The notes below the pieces were generated by a model, which ran no database searches, was not told the origin of the DNA, and worked only from the letters and a program-made list of their open reading frames with translations. Of a stretch of DNA of 64,000 nt, positions 1 to 10,700 are shown one piece after another; within the stretch, counting starts at the first letter, position 1, and the number at the start of each line of letters is the position of its first letter. The position numbers and the translations under genes are program-made. Origin of the DNA: Mycteria americana (lineage: Eukaryota > Chordata > Aves > Ciconiiformes > Ciconiidae); NCBI RefSeq assembly GCF_035582795.1, contig NC_134365.1, positions 137,295,077 through 137,359,076 of the forward strand, given 5' to 3'.

Positions 1-886
1 AACTACATGGTAGCAATGCATGCCATAGACTGCAGTTAACAAACACAATTTAAGAGAGATACAAAGCAAAGATATGTGAAAACATAAAATAAAAAAGAGT
101 AGGGAAGAATGACTTTTTAACACCTCTTCCCTGAGAGCATTTTCCATACTAGCTAAACTGACCCAAATTACCATTTACATCTGGAGAGATATGCTTCAGA
201 GCTGTGTTGTTTTTTTAGAAGAGTATTCTGGTCACCTCAAAATTGTGGTCCCCATTTTGTATCAGTTTGCAAGCTACACTGGAGTTGTAGCTATCTAGAT
301 GAAAAGTGATTTTTTTTTTTTTTTACATTTGTTGAACTGAGAATAAACATGCTTAACTTATCTTAAAACCTATCTATAACTGTTTAGTTCAACTAACGCT
401 TTGGTTTATGTGCCAATGATAAGTACTGGTAATTTCACCAACCCCTAAACGTGCATTAAACTGGTCTACCTTCACTTCTCCAGTCGCTACCCTGCTCTCA
501 CCACACTACGGGAATTTTGCTGCTAAGACTACTGCTTTATTTTTTTTAAAGAGACCCAAAGCAGCACTCCCCGCGTGAAGATGCCTGGGCACGACACACC
601 CCTCGGACAAGCGAAGCTATTCCTTTACTCGAGCCTTCTCCTTGCGTGAAGGCCGCCAGCAGCGATGCGTGTGGGAAGGGGGAGGCCCACACCTCTCCGC
701 TACGGCCCAGGGTACCGCGAGGGAGCGGAGCGGAAGCGGCGGGGGCACTTGGGCCGCGTGGAGCCGCAGAGGCAGCGCGAAGGGCGCTTTCTGGTCAGGT
801 GCGGGCGTGTCCCGGGGCTGGCGGTGCCGGGCCGCCTCCGCCCTGCTCCCCCCACCAACACCAGCGCGCGAGGGCAGGACACTCAC
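1..886 (-). other. SYAP1: SYAP1 intron 1 (partial)
   Basis: Sequence downstream of the SYAP1 exon 1 donor on the minus strand. The part near the exon (about 590-886) is GC-rich CpG island; 1-580 is AT-rich with T-runs near 310-324 and 540-547. I see no further SYAP1 exon and no recognisable repeat here. Confidence 0.7.
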
Positions 887-1118
887 TGCCGAGTCCCTTG
901 GCCTGGCTGAGGAGCGCCTCCGAGTCCACCTGCAGCTCCACCTGCTCCGGGCTCTGCACGGCCGGCTCCACGCCCGCCGCCACGCCCGCCGCTGCTGCCG
1001 CTGCCGCCGCCGCCGCCCCCTCCTCCTCCTCCGCGGAACTGCCCCGTTCCTCAGCCGAGAGCAGCTTCTCCTCGCCTGCCCGCTCCAGCCCCAACCAGCT
1101 GCCCAGGCCGCGCAACAT
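887..1118 (-). CDS. SYAP1: SYAP1 exon 1 (synapse-associated protein 1), N-terminal coding exon
   Basis: The reading frame starts MLRGLGSWLGL and ends LLSQAKGLG followed by a GTGAGT splice donor (exon end A|gtgagt, phase 1), 77 codons plus one base. The opening and the final 'LL-QAK--G' match the start and first-exon end of vertebrate SYAP1, a BSD-domain protein linked in the literature to AKT1 phosphorylation downstream of growth factors. The BSD domain lies in later exons outside the window. Between the conserved ends is a low-complexity acidic and alanine-rich stretch: EEEE near residues 30-33, then about ten consecutive Ala at residues 35-44, encoded by GC-rich triplets. Head-to-head placement with CTPS2 matches mammalian gene order and supports the call. 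Confidence 0.88.
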
Positions 1119-1188
1119 GGCACAGGAGCGGCGGCGGCCGCGCTCGGCCGTTACCGGGCACTCCTAACGCCAAGGGGCGAGCGGCTCT

Positions 1189-1237
1189 GTATGCGGAAGC
1201 CCGGGCTGCCCGCTCCTTCCGCATACGCCACTTCCGG
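1189..1237. promoter_or_regulatory. Cluster of ETS-type (CTTCCG) sites, two as an inverted repeat
   Basis: Positions 1189-1199 (gtatgcggaag) and 1216-1226 (cttccgcatac) are perfect 11-base inverted copies separated by 16 bases. A third ETS core, ACTTCCGG, lies at 1230-1237. ETS/GABP sites are known to be common in bidirectional CpG-island promoters. The cluster sits about 75-120 bases upstream of the SYAP1 ATG and probably near its transcription start. Binding is inferred from the motif only. Confidence 0.5.
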
Positions 1238-1399
1238 CCGCCGCTCTAGCCTGCCTCCGGCGCCAGCGCCGCGGGGGTAGGGCATAGGCGGGGCGGCGGA
1301 GCGGGCGCGCGAGGTGGGAGAGCGCCGCGGGCGGGGGGCGCGCGGGGCCGCGCCGGGGCACCTGTCCCGCGGGAGCGCGCCGGGCGCCCGCGCCCCGCC

Positions 1400-1676
1400 C
1401 GGCTCCGCTGCCCGTGTGGGGGCGGCCGGAGGGCCACTGCCCGCGCCGTGCGCTGCCTTATTCCTCCCTGGCGGGGAAGCGGCGGGCTGGGCTTGCAGGC
1501 GTTCTACCTGCGGCTCGGGGCCGGGCGGCGGTGAGAGGCGCTGCCGCGGGGCTTCGCCTTCCTTGGGGAGGTGCCGCCTCCCCCCCCCCCCCGGGGGTCG
1601 GGCCGCGGGGGCAGCTCGTCTTCGCTCTCGGGCTGCTGGTTGGAGTGTCCGCCTTTAAAGAGAGAAAGGCGGGGCG
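1400..1676 (+). other. CTPS2: Candidate CTPS2 non-coding exon 1 (start uncertain)
   Basis: The CpG island on the CTPS2 side contains a good splice donor, GGGCG|gtaagt, with the exon ending at 1676. An alternative donor (gcg|gtgaga) lies near 1529. The 5' boundary cannot be fixed from sequence. The coding region begins in the next exon at 4623, so this would be entirely 5' UTR. Confidence 0.35.
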
Positions 1677-4582
1677 GTAAGTCGCAGGCCGGCGGCTTGC
1701 AGTGGCTCGGGAGGGGGCAGCCCCCCCCCCCCCCGCCGCGGTCCTTCTCCGCTCCGCCGTCCTGCCGCCCGGCCCGGCCCGGCCCGGCCTCCGCGTAGCG
1801 GCAGCCCTCTGACGGCCCTTCCCGCCCCGCACGTGGGCCGCGGCGGAGCCGCCCGCCGCCGCCTTGAGGCGACGGCCCCCGGCTGCTGGGGCCGGGCAAG
1901 GCAGGGCAGGGCAGGGCAGGGCAGGGGGAGCCCCGCTCCTGGGCTGGGCAGCGCCTTACTTGCTGTAGCGCAGCACGTTCGGGGAGGAGCGCTCCGAAAT
2001 CCCTACTGAAGGCAGCAAGCTCCTGTTGATAAGACGAAACGGAGTAGTTCGTGCTCCTCTCTGCTTGTGCTGATTTCCAGTTCCCAGCAAAATGTTTGCT
2101 TCCAGTATTCTCTTTTCGCTTTCCCTCCCCTAACGTTTCCTTCTCCTTTTACAAGTGACTTCCCAAACCACCTGGCGTTCTTTGTTTCTATTGCAAGTAA
2201 ACGTTGTGTTTCCTTGAACTCCTGGGAAATTGCTGTTCTTGCTTGAAATCATGGCGAGCTTTTCATTTTGGTTCCTGTAAGCAAGGTGATAGGGTTTAAG
2301 AGTTTTGAAGTGGCACATATTCAAGATTTATACCTGTTGAATTAATTTCTTCCTCCCTCCCCTTCTTTTTCTGGAAGTAGCTTTGAAAATGGCTTAGGTG
2401 ATTATGAAATGTTAATGTTGACAACTACATTAGCTGATTTATGAAGGAAGAGTCTGAAACAGAGGAGGTAGGCTCCAAATCTTAAAATCTATGCTAGTAA
2501 AAAAAAGTTACATGTTAAAATTAACTAGTAGGGACAAGTTAATTCCTGATGATCCTTTTCTCCCGATTTAAATACTTTTGATGGTTGTGGTCTTCCTTTT
2601 GTCTATATGGACAAGGAAATAATAGTTTATTAATTCCTATTATCAATCATAAAAGTATTGATAACGAGCATTGTTAAATTCTTGAACTCTGTGTCCTGAA
2701 GATCCAGGTCTTATTTATCTTACTTCAGTATAGTAAGAGGAAGAGCTACAATGATTGTCTACTAGCTACTGCTTACTACCAGCGTTTGAAGAACCATACT
2801 GCTTTGATTTATCCTGAACGCTGTTAGATCATGTCCTGGTGCATGTTGTTTTGAACAAATTAGGTACTTCAGTAAGGAAAGATTTTTCTTGACCCTAGAG
2901 TTTTTGCTCTGTGGTGAGCCATGCTGTCATAGTTCAAAAATTATTCCAGTAATTAGCCTCCACAGCTGCCTGAATGTCAAGTAAATGCAATTATGGGTGA
3001 GATACACACAACATCATTCTGTTTCAGATGGGGTGGAGAAATGGTGGCAAAATCTATGCTTGTGTGAAAGCCAGGTGAAGTGGGAGAATTGCAGGGACGA
3101 CATCAACAGCAGTCGGTGAGAACAGCAGATTATAGCAACAAGAAGGGTGATGAGGAATTTTTAATTAGGATAGTAATTATCAGAATTTTTAGGGGGGGAC
3201 ACTGTCTCCTCATCATCCATTTTAATAGTTCTGGATCCCTTACCATTCATACTTGTACACAGTGCAAGGTGGCATAGGTATATTAGCATCTGTTAGATTA
3301 CCCCCCCCCATCATATGATTTGCCTAGTATTATATTTGAATTTCTTAGTTCATAGCTGGTCCTTTTTTTCAGTTTTAATTATGCAGGTTTCTTATAAACA
3401 TCAACATTTTCAAGAGAGGGAGTTTCTGTATCTGAATAGCCATTGTTGCTTATGCTAGTAGTATTGTAGAGCACTGTGAAATATGATGTTGTATCTGATC
3501 GAGGCTTCAGCACCAAAATATGCATTAACTGTCATGTTCATGTCTTCAGGATATAGCGTTTGTGAGTACTCATAGTTGCAGTTCCTTCTTGTGAGGGATC
3601 GTTTATTTCATGGTCTAGACAGGGAAGCAGAGACTCTGATAAGTTGGCCACGTTGAGGGCCGCATGCTATAGCTCTCAGAGCTACTCTGTCCAGGGTTGC
3701 CGTTCTGAATTCATGATGCTAACGTGTGTCATAACATCACATGTTTCTCTAAATCTGAAACTTTAAACAAATACAATGTTGTTTTCTAGAGCAGCATCAA
3801 CTTTTATTTGCATCATAGTCCAGAGATGCTAGGTGATTCTTTTTCTGTTTTTTTTTTTTCTCTCACAGTAATTACCTGGAGAGGGACAATGGGTAGGCAT
3901 GTGAAGAAAGTACTCTGGGCTCCTGAGCAGTAGTGTACTGTAGTATAAATATGGACATTTTGGTTCAGTTTTTCTTTTCTGGTCTCATGTTCTATTGATC
4001 TGTAGGATATTGTAAGACTTCAGGTGAAATACTCGATACACTGTGAGTTGGACAAGCGAAAGCTGCTGAAAAATGGAGTGGATGGTATACTGATTTTAAT
4101 AGATATTGGAAGCTGCAGTCACTACTTTTGAAGGTAAAGCTACTGGGTGGAGAATGTGAGTGTTCTGGCTAATGTAGCAATGAACAGTCTTTGAGCTAAC
4201 TTCTCAAAGATTAATTTCTTTAGTTTAGAAAGAATCCAGAGTTAGATTCATCTTGCCTAACTTGTGGTTCTAAAAGTTAGCTGGCTGTTCCTGTGACAGG
4301 AGAGGAATAGGCCAGATGAACTGTGCCTCTCTTTGGCATCTCCACAGGGCAGTGTATCAAAGTGGTATTCTGTTTTTCCACTTACTGCAGAGTGGACTTA
4401 GGTGCTCAGCTTACATATTCGTGTATAAGCTGGGAGAGAAGAATCCTACTCCCAGATTCCAAACTGGTGATTTTGTTTTGTGTTTCTGAAGGTCGCTTCA
4501 GCTTAGATTCTTTGCATACTGAGGCTGTGTTCTTCCCTGGCATGCATTTGCATTCATCAGATGAACGTCTTTGTCATTTTAG
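1677..4582 (+). other. CTPS2: CTPS2 intron 1 (presumed)
   Basis: Runs from the candidate exon 1 donor to the acceptor before the first coding exon. After the CpG island ends near 1960 it is unremarkable AT-rich sequence. I recognise no gene or mobile element in it. Confidence 0.45.
1903..1928 (+). repeat. GGCAG tandem array with G-quadruplex pattern
   Basis: Four or more GGG runs are separated by the dinucleotide CA, in a (GGCAG)n array that starts near 1895. Such short, regular loops fit a stable G-quadruplex on the plus (CTPS2-sense) strand, in presumed intron 1. A (CCCGG)n array at about 1768-1788 gives the same potential on the minus strand. Confidence 0.7.
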
Positions 4583-4622
4583 ATTTCCAGCTCGAGATCA
4601 GTGTGCTTGTGCTGATTTTCCG

Positions 4623-4788
4623 ATGAAGTACATCCTGGTAACTGGTGGTGTCATCTCAGGCATTGGCAAAGGGATCATTGCAAGCAGCATTGGCACCATA
4701 CTGAAATCATGTGGTCTACGTGTCACTGCAATCAAAATTGATCCTTACATAAACATAGATGCTGGAACCTTTTCACCATATGAACATG
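4623..4788 (+). CDS. CTPS2: CTPS2 exon 2, coding part (residues 1-55 and first base of Gly56)
   Basis: Encodes [10 protein letters not shown] through SPYEH and ends ACATG|gtacga in phase 1. The exon probably begins at 4583 after tttgtcattttag, giving 40 bases of 5' UTR; a second AG at 4589-4590 is an alternative acceptor. It contains the nucleotide-binding glycine loop and the [10 protein letters not shown] segment. The frame stays open upstream of the ATG back to 4323, through the intron boundary. Confidence 0.96.
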
Positions 4789-7700
4789 GTACGAAGGGCA
4801 GTGCTGTTCCTTTTGCGTAAATATTTGTACTCACAGTAATGTGGTGGGTTTTTTGGTTTGCGCTTTTTTGTTGTTGAAAAACAATAGTATGGTAGCTATT
4901 AGTCATTTTATAATCTATTTGGCAATGCAAGTTTGTTCCTTACTATGTGTTCTCAAGGGCACTGTCTGCTCTAAGTAAAGAGAGGAGAAGCCTGTTTGGT
5001 GAAGATACTTTTATGAGTACACGCTTCCTTCCTATAAAGTACCACTTTATTGGGAAAATCCTAGCTCTAGGCCTTGTTCAGTCAATGCTATCTTCAGTTC
5101 AACTTGAATAAATAAAAAAAAAAAGGAATAGTACTACAAAACTTTTTTGAAACAACTCCTTGACAGTTACTTGTGAATGCTGTTAACCTGGGTGTCAGTT
5201 GTCAGTGCCTCTAGTGTGTCCTCATGAAAGTTAGGTTAAGTTCCCATTTTAGACAATGAAGATCTAGTCAGAATCATCAGTGAAGCTTAGAGACTCAACT
5301 AGTGATATCATTTTAAAGTAGACGCTTAGCTTGGTTAGTTCTTTAGGCTATGTTGGTTATATTGACTACATTGCTGATGAGCTACAAGACAGTCTGACAT
5401 GCATTTATGATTTTGAATGTTCCTTCAGCTGTCTGTCTTGTTACTTGTACATTTATTGAAAACAATGGTTTTCAAAGTTTCAAAGTACCTTCAGCCAATA
5501 GACATTTCTAATTCTTTTTATTTGTCAGATTTTGTCTGCTTACTTTTAGTCTAGACCAAAATTTTTGGAACTGGAGATAAATGTGTTTATCTCCTGAACT
5601 GAAAAAAGACCACTTTGCTTTTTAAGTGGAGGAGGAGCGCACAGCACATCAGGCCTCTCTCAAAAAGCCAAATTTAACTAATCCAGTAGTCATGCACTTT
5701 CAGAAGCGCATCTGGTACTACTTAGGTGGTTGACTGGGGAAGTTATGCCATTGCAGGTGGTAAGACTCCTGCAACGACTTGAGATTGTGAGGATGTGTTC
5801 CTCCCCTGGGTCAGGTACAGGGGAGAGGGGATACTATGGCATGTAATTCCCACATGATTCCCCCCCCCTCCCCCTTTCACTTAAGTGTTTCTTACTGCTT
5901 GTGAAGAAACACTGGCTTGCTGGGTAGTAAGTAGAAATTCACATAAGCCAGAATGGCAAGCCTCTTTTGCTAACATTCTGGCAGAAATATGATTGAGTCA
6001 AAGGATTTTAATTTGGTGATTTCCAGTTAACTAAAGAGGTTTTTTTAATAATGTGGTTTTTTTATTCTTCCAAGGCCTGCTTATGAGAAATGTTGGTTCC
6101 TCTCTATCTGTTGGCTTAAATGATAATTTAGTACAGAGGAGGTACTCAGTGTCTCAAGGGATCAGGCATAAATCTTCCACTCTGTTGTACACTATTAACA
6201 GTCAACAGTTAAGCTATTGACTGGAGTGTTGTGTCTTGGTGGGATATAGGTTTCCATAGTCCACGCTATACCTTCAGGGGGATTGCTTCTTTTTTTTTCT
6301 TGTGCATTAGTCCCATAACTTGTTTAGCTGTTGATTCATTGGGTCATGGCAAAATATTCTGTTTTTTCTGAAGAGTTTTCCAGCCTTACCTCAAGATCTA
6401 GTAACTTCAGTTCCTTCAGAAGTTGACTAGATTCAGAGTTTAGAGGCTCTTTAGAGGTCTAAGAAAAGTCTGAACCTGAAGGATATTTTCATTAGATTTT
6501 TCAGGGTCAGAAATAACCCTCACTGTGGACATAGTGAACCAAATGTACAAGATTAAACAACTGAAGAAGAAACAGTGATTGCGTTTGAAGAAGCATTTAT
6601 GTTCATCATAACTTTACTCCTGATCCAAGCCTTAATCATCAAGATCCAAACAACACAAATTTGTAGTGAAACACTTTGAACATGTGTCATAATTCATGCT
6701 TATAAAAGCACAGTTTTTGGCTCCTTTGTGTAAATTAATGTTTTATTTGTTGCTGATTTATGATTTCTGGAGATTGTTTTCTTCCAGTCAAGGATTGCAG
6801 CATGCTGTTGGAATGCTGATTAAAGATTTTTAAGTCACTTAAATATTTTGGCAATATAACTTAAATTTATTTGCAAAACTATACGTGACTGAGGGATGGG
6901 CATTCAATGTAAAAGTGATGACTTGGATATTAAGTCACACAGAATGACAAAGCAGATTGAGTTGCAGCATGTGCTTTATTGATACATCATTGTGATATGT
7001 CATTTTAAAAAACATTTCTTCAATTTTAAGATAAGTTTGTGGTATTCCTGCTGTCTGTTTAATGATTTCTGATTATTTTGTTGCTTTTCTGTCTGTTTTC
7101 ACTTTCTTTTTTCAGGTGAAGTTTTTGTATTGAATGATGGTGGTGAAGTTGACTTAGATTTGGGAAATTATGAGAGATTTTTGGACATCAATCTCTATAA
7201 AGATAACAACATCACCACTGGAAAGATATATCAGCATGTCATTAATAAAGAAAGACATGGTGATTACCTGGGAAAAACTGTTCAAGGTGATATTTTTAAT
7301 TCTGTGGGTTACTAGTCTATTCAGTCTTCACAAAAAAGTGATCAGCTAGAACAACCTGCTCCTTGCTGCATCATCTTATTCCTTTCCCCTTCCCAAGAGA
7401 TATGGGCATATTCCTGTAATGTTGGGCTCTGGGTTCAAGGAAAGGAGGAACAGACAAAGGAGCTACTAGTTTCCTTTTGACTTTCTGCTCATTTTCCCCC
7501 TTTTGCATGCAAAAACTGGTATATGGGCCTAAAGTAAGATACGCTTGCCTTGTTTGGCTTTGTCTTGTAGTTGTTCCGCACATCACTGATGCAGTTCAGG
7601 AATGGGTAATGAATCAGGCAAAAGTTCCGGTGGATGATGACAGAAAAGAGCCACAAATTTGCGTAATTGAGGCAAGTATGGAACCTTTTAGGATATATAT

Positions 7701-10700
7701 CCACAGTGAACACAAAGAACTATCTTGCTTTCTCTTTGCTACTTACTGTAAAAAGGTCAGACTGAAGTTTTATGGAGAGCAGCAATGCAAAGACACGTTT
7801 TATATTCTTTGATTTGTTCTGAGAATGATAGGCATGGTCTTATCCCTGCAGCTTCTGTTTACTTGACTAAATCCCTTCTAGAATAGTGCTGAAACTGAGT
7901 TGCTTAAGAGTTTATTAATTTATAAAATTAAAGCAGCCAGTTACTGTAATGTGAAGTATCTATTCCAAGATACAGACATTTGACTGAAGCTTTATACTGT
8001 TAATAGTATTGAGAAAACTTGAGTAATACCTGAAATCTCCTATGGTCAGTGGGACAGCCTATAACTTTCTAGCTTTCCATATGGCTTCAAATGTCCATCT
8101 TGTTGCTCATGGTCATGTTTAAAGGAATATATTTAAACACTGTATAAGTTAGTTTCCCACTTTCTGGTTTTATTTTTAAGATCTTTGGAGGCAACTTTGT
8201 TAATCACTTAAACTGTTGATGTTCTGCACGATGAAAAGAATGAGTTTTACCCATCCTTAGTAGGGCATTGAGACAACTGGAGGAGAGGCAGTCAGTAATT
8301 GCTAGTATTACTATTACAGCAGAAAATACAGAAAAAGATTATACCTGAGAATTTGACAGAAGAATATATCATAGATTTAATGCCAGAAGCAACCACCGTA
8401 ATCAATAGTGTTATAAACTTTGTGACCCACGTCACAGAATTGCTCAGTATTTCTTAAGGAGAAGAATCTCCCTTGATTAAAATATACTTATTGGTATAGC
8501 TATAGATCTTTTTTATGATGTGCACAGTGAGAGTCAAACATTTAATTTAAAACAAATGTAAAAACAGCAAATACAGAAGTTGTGGAAGAACATTAATAAG
8601 TGATGGGCTTGTCAGTTCTTTAACTTCAGACTTAATTTTCTGTTTCCTCTATGTAAGGGTTTGGGGTTTTTTTGTTATAGATCCAGCCTGATAAAAATAT
8701 TTTTTTTCAGGACTTTAAGGATAATTGTAGTGTTTTTCTGTGGCAAAATCCTGGAGAAGTTAGACTGAATATGTGTCACATACAAATGTAGTTGTCAGAG
8801 GTTTTTCTGGTACTAGGTGAACACAAATATGCAATTCTGTCAAAACCCACTTGGTGGCACAGAAAGATCATTCTGAAATACTACTTCATTAAGACTTACG
8901 TGCTAAATGCTGCTTTACTCAGCACTTAGTCTACTACAGCTCTTTGTGTCTTCGAAAGACATCTAATTTCTGTCTTTATAAATAACTTTTATCATGGACT
9001 TAGTCTTGGGTTTTGGTTTGGTGATAAATAAAGTCTTTTATAATGTGAAATATTATTTCATGTTGTCCATATGGCATTTATTGATGTTGGAAAGCTATGA
9101 TAATACTGCTACGTGTCTGTATCTTGTTGGTCACAACTGGTCATTAATCTGACAGACAGGAAAATAAAGTTTTTCTGTACAAAAACCTTCACATCAGCAT
9201 AACTACTGATTACTTTTTCACCACTTTGAAGGCAGTGTGAAAGCACATATTATTCAGTAGCACCACACATCTTCCCATGGGAAGCTTATGTATTTGGTGT
9301 AAAGTGAATGTAACAAAACTGGAAAATTGTTTTATGTTTTCCACAGGAAACAAAATGTGCAGAATAGATGAGGTTTCTTTGCAGAGTATGCCTGCAAATT
9401 TCAATTGTCATTTTTTTTTTAAGATAAAAATTTCAGAAAACTTGTTGAATAGGTAAGAGGTAGACTTTTTTTTTTTTCTTTTATTTTTGCTTTCTGCCAC
9501 TCTGACCTATCCAAGCTTTCTTTTTCAGCTGGGTGGAACCATTGGAGATATTGAAGGAATGCCATTTGTTGAAGCATTTAGACAGTTTCAGTTCAAAGCA
9601 AAAAGAGAGAACTTCTGTAATATCCATGTTAGTCTAGTACCACAGGTAAGTTATTAAAATTAATAAAATAGATTTTACTCTGTATTGGGCTTTATATTTG
9701 TTTACTTCTCCCATTAACCCTTTCATGCTGGAGGGTTTTAGAGACAGAGATATGAAACCCAGCCACATTGGGGTGAATAAAGGCCTTGATAATTACTGTA
9801 TTGATGTGAGAACCTGTTTTAATGTTCTAAGTTACAAAAAAAACCCCTTATCAACACTTAATTTGGCTAGAAGGCTAAATATAGTTGTGCTTTGCACTGG
9901 AATGTGCTGGTACATTATGAACCGAGCAAGAAAGGCACTCAGACTCTCTAAGGTATCATGTACAATCCTATTTGTTAGAGCTAACACTATAAGGAGAGAA
10001 CAGTATAAATGCCCTTATGTCCCTCTAGGTCGTGGGAACCCCAGGTGGTGTAGCATTGAACGGCCCTGATGTGCAGCATGCTGGGCAGACCATGTCCATA
10101 GAAGAGATTCTTCCCTTTCGGTCATTTGAGCTAGTAGATAATTTTCTTACAAGGAAACAACTGTATAATTTTTACTGTCAAACAGAATGGATGTTCTCAG
10201 GAGAACTTCTTGCCACGTCCCTAGATAAAGGCAAGGCCACACAGGTGATGTAGTTGCAGGTGCTAAGTGGGAGCTGCCTGCAGGCTCCTCTTTCCTAAAG
10301 ATATTAATTACCAGTCTTTACCCAGGTGGATGGGCCACCTTTACTTAACCCGGAAAAGGAATGTGTATAATTTTATATATGTTCAATAAATAGAACGAGC
10401 TGGCTGAGTTTGTCCTGCAGCCAAGGGATTTGTGCAGCACAGCACAGGCCTGGGCATCCTCAGGTGAACTCTGATGGGGACCACGAGCTCCTCGATGTGC
10501 AATGGTCTACCAGTCAAGACCACTACAACTTTTTGTACAGGGCTAAAAGTACTTTTCCATTAGAACTCTAAATTTTACTTCACAAATAGGTTTTCTTATT
10601 GTTTTAAGAGGTAAGGATTCACTGGGGAGGTTTTGATAGGCAAAGGTTGGTAATGATGATATGATTGCACCTTGTACAGGTAAAAAGAGCATTATTAACC

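Larger units (their letters stand above)
590..1960. promoter_or_regulatory. CpG island over the SYAP1/CTPS2 bidirectional promoter
   Basis: A sharp block of very GC- and CpG-rich DNA in an otherwise AT-rich window. It covers SYAP1 exon 1, the gap between the two divergent genes and the presumed non-coding first exon of CTPS2. Two C-runs of 13 and 14 bases (1580-1592, 1721-1734) and G-run arrays lie inside it. No TATA box is evident between the genes, as expected for housekeeping promoters. Confidence 0.85.

Noticed and set aside
1314..1832. Long GC-rich open frames on both strands of the CpG island
   Set aside because: Stop codons are rare in such composition. The Arg/Pro/Gly-rich translations have no family features and conflict with the SYAP1 and CTPS2 gene models.
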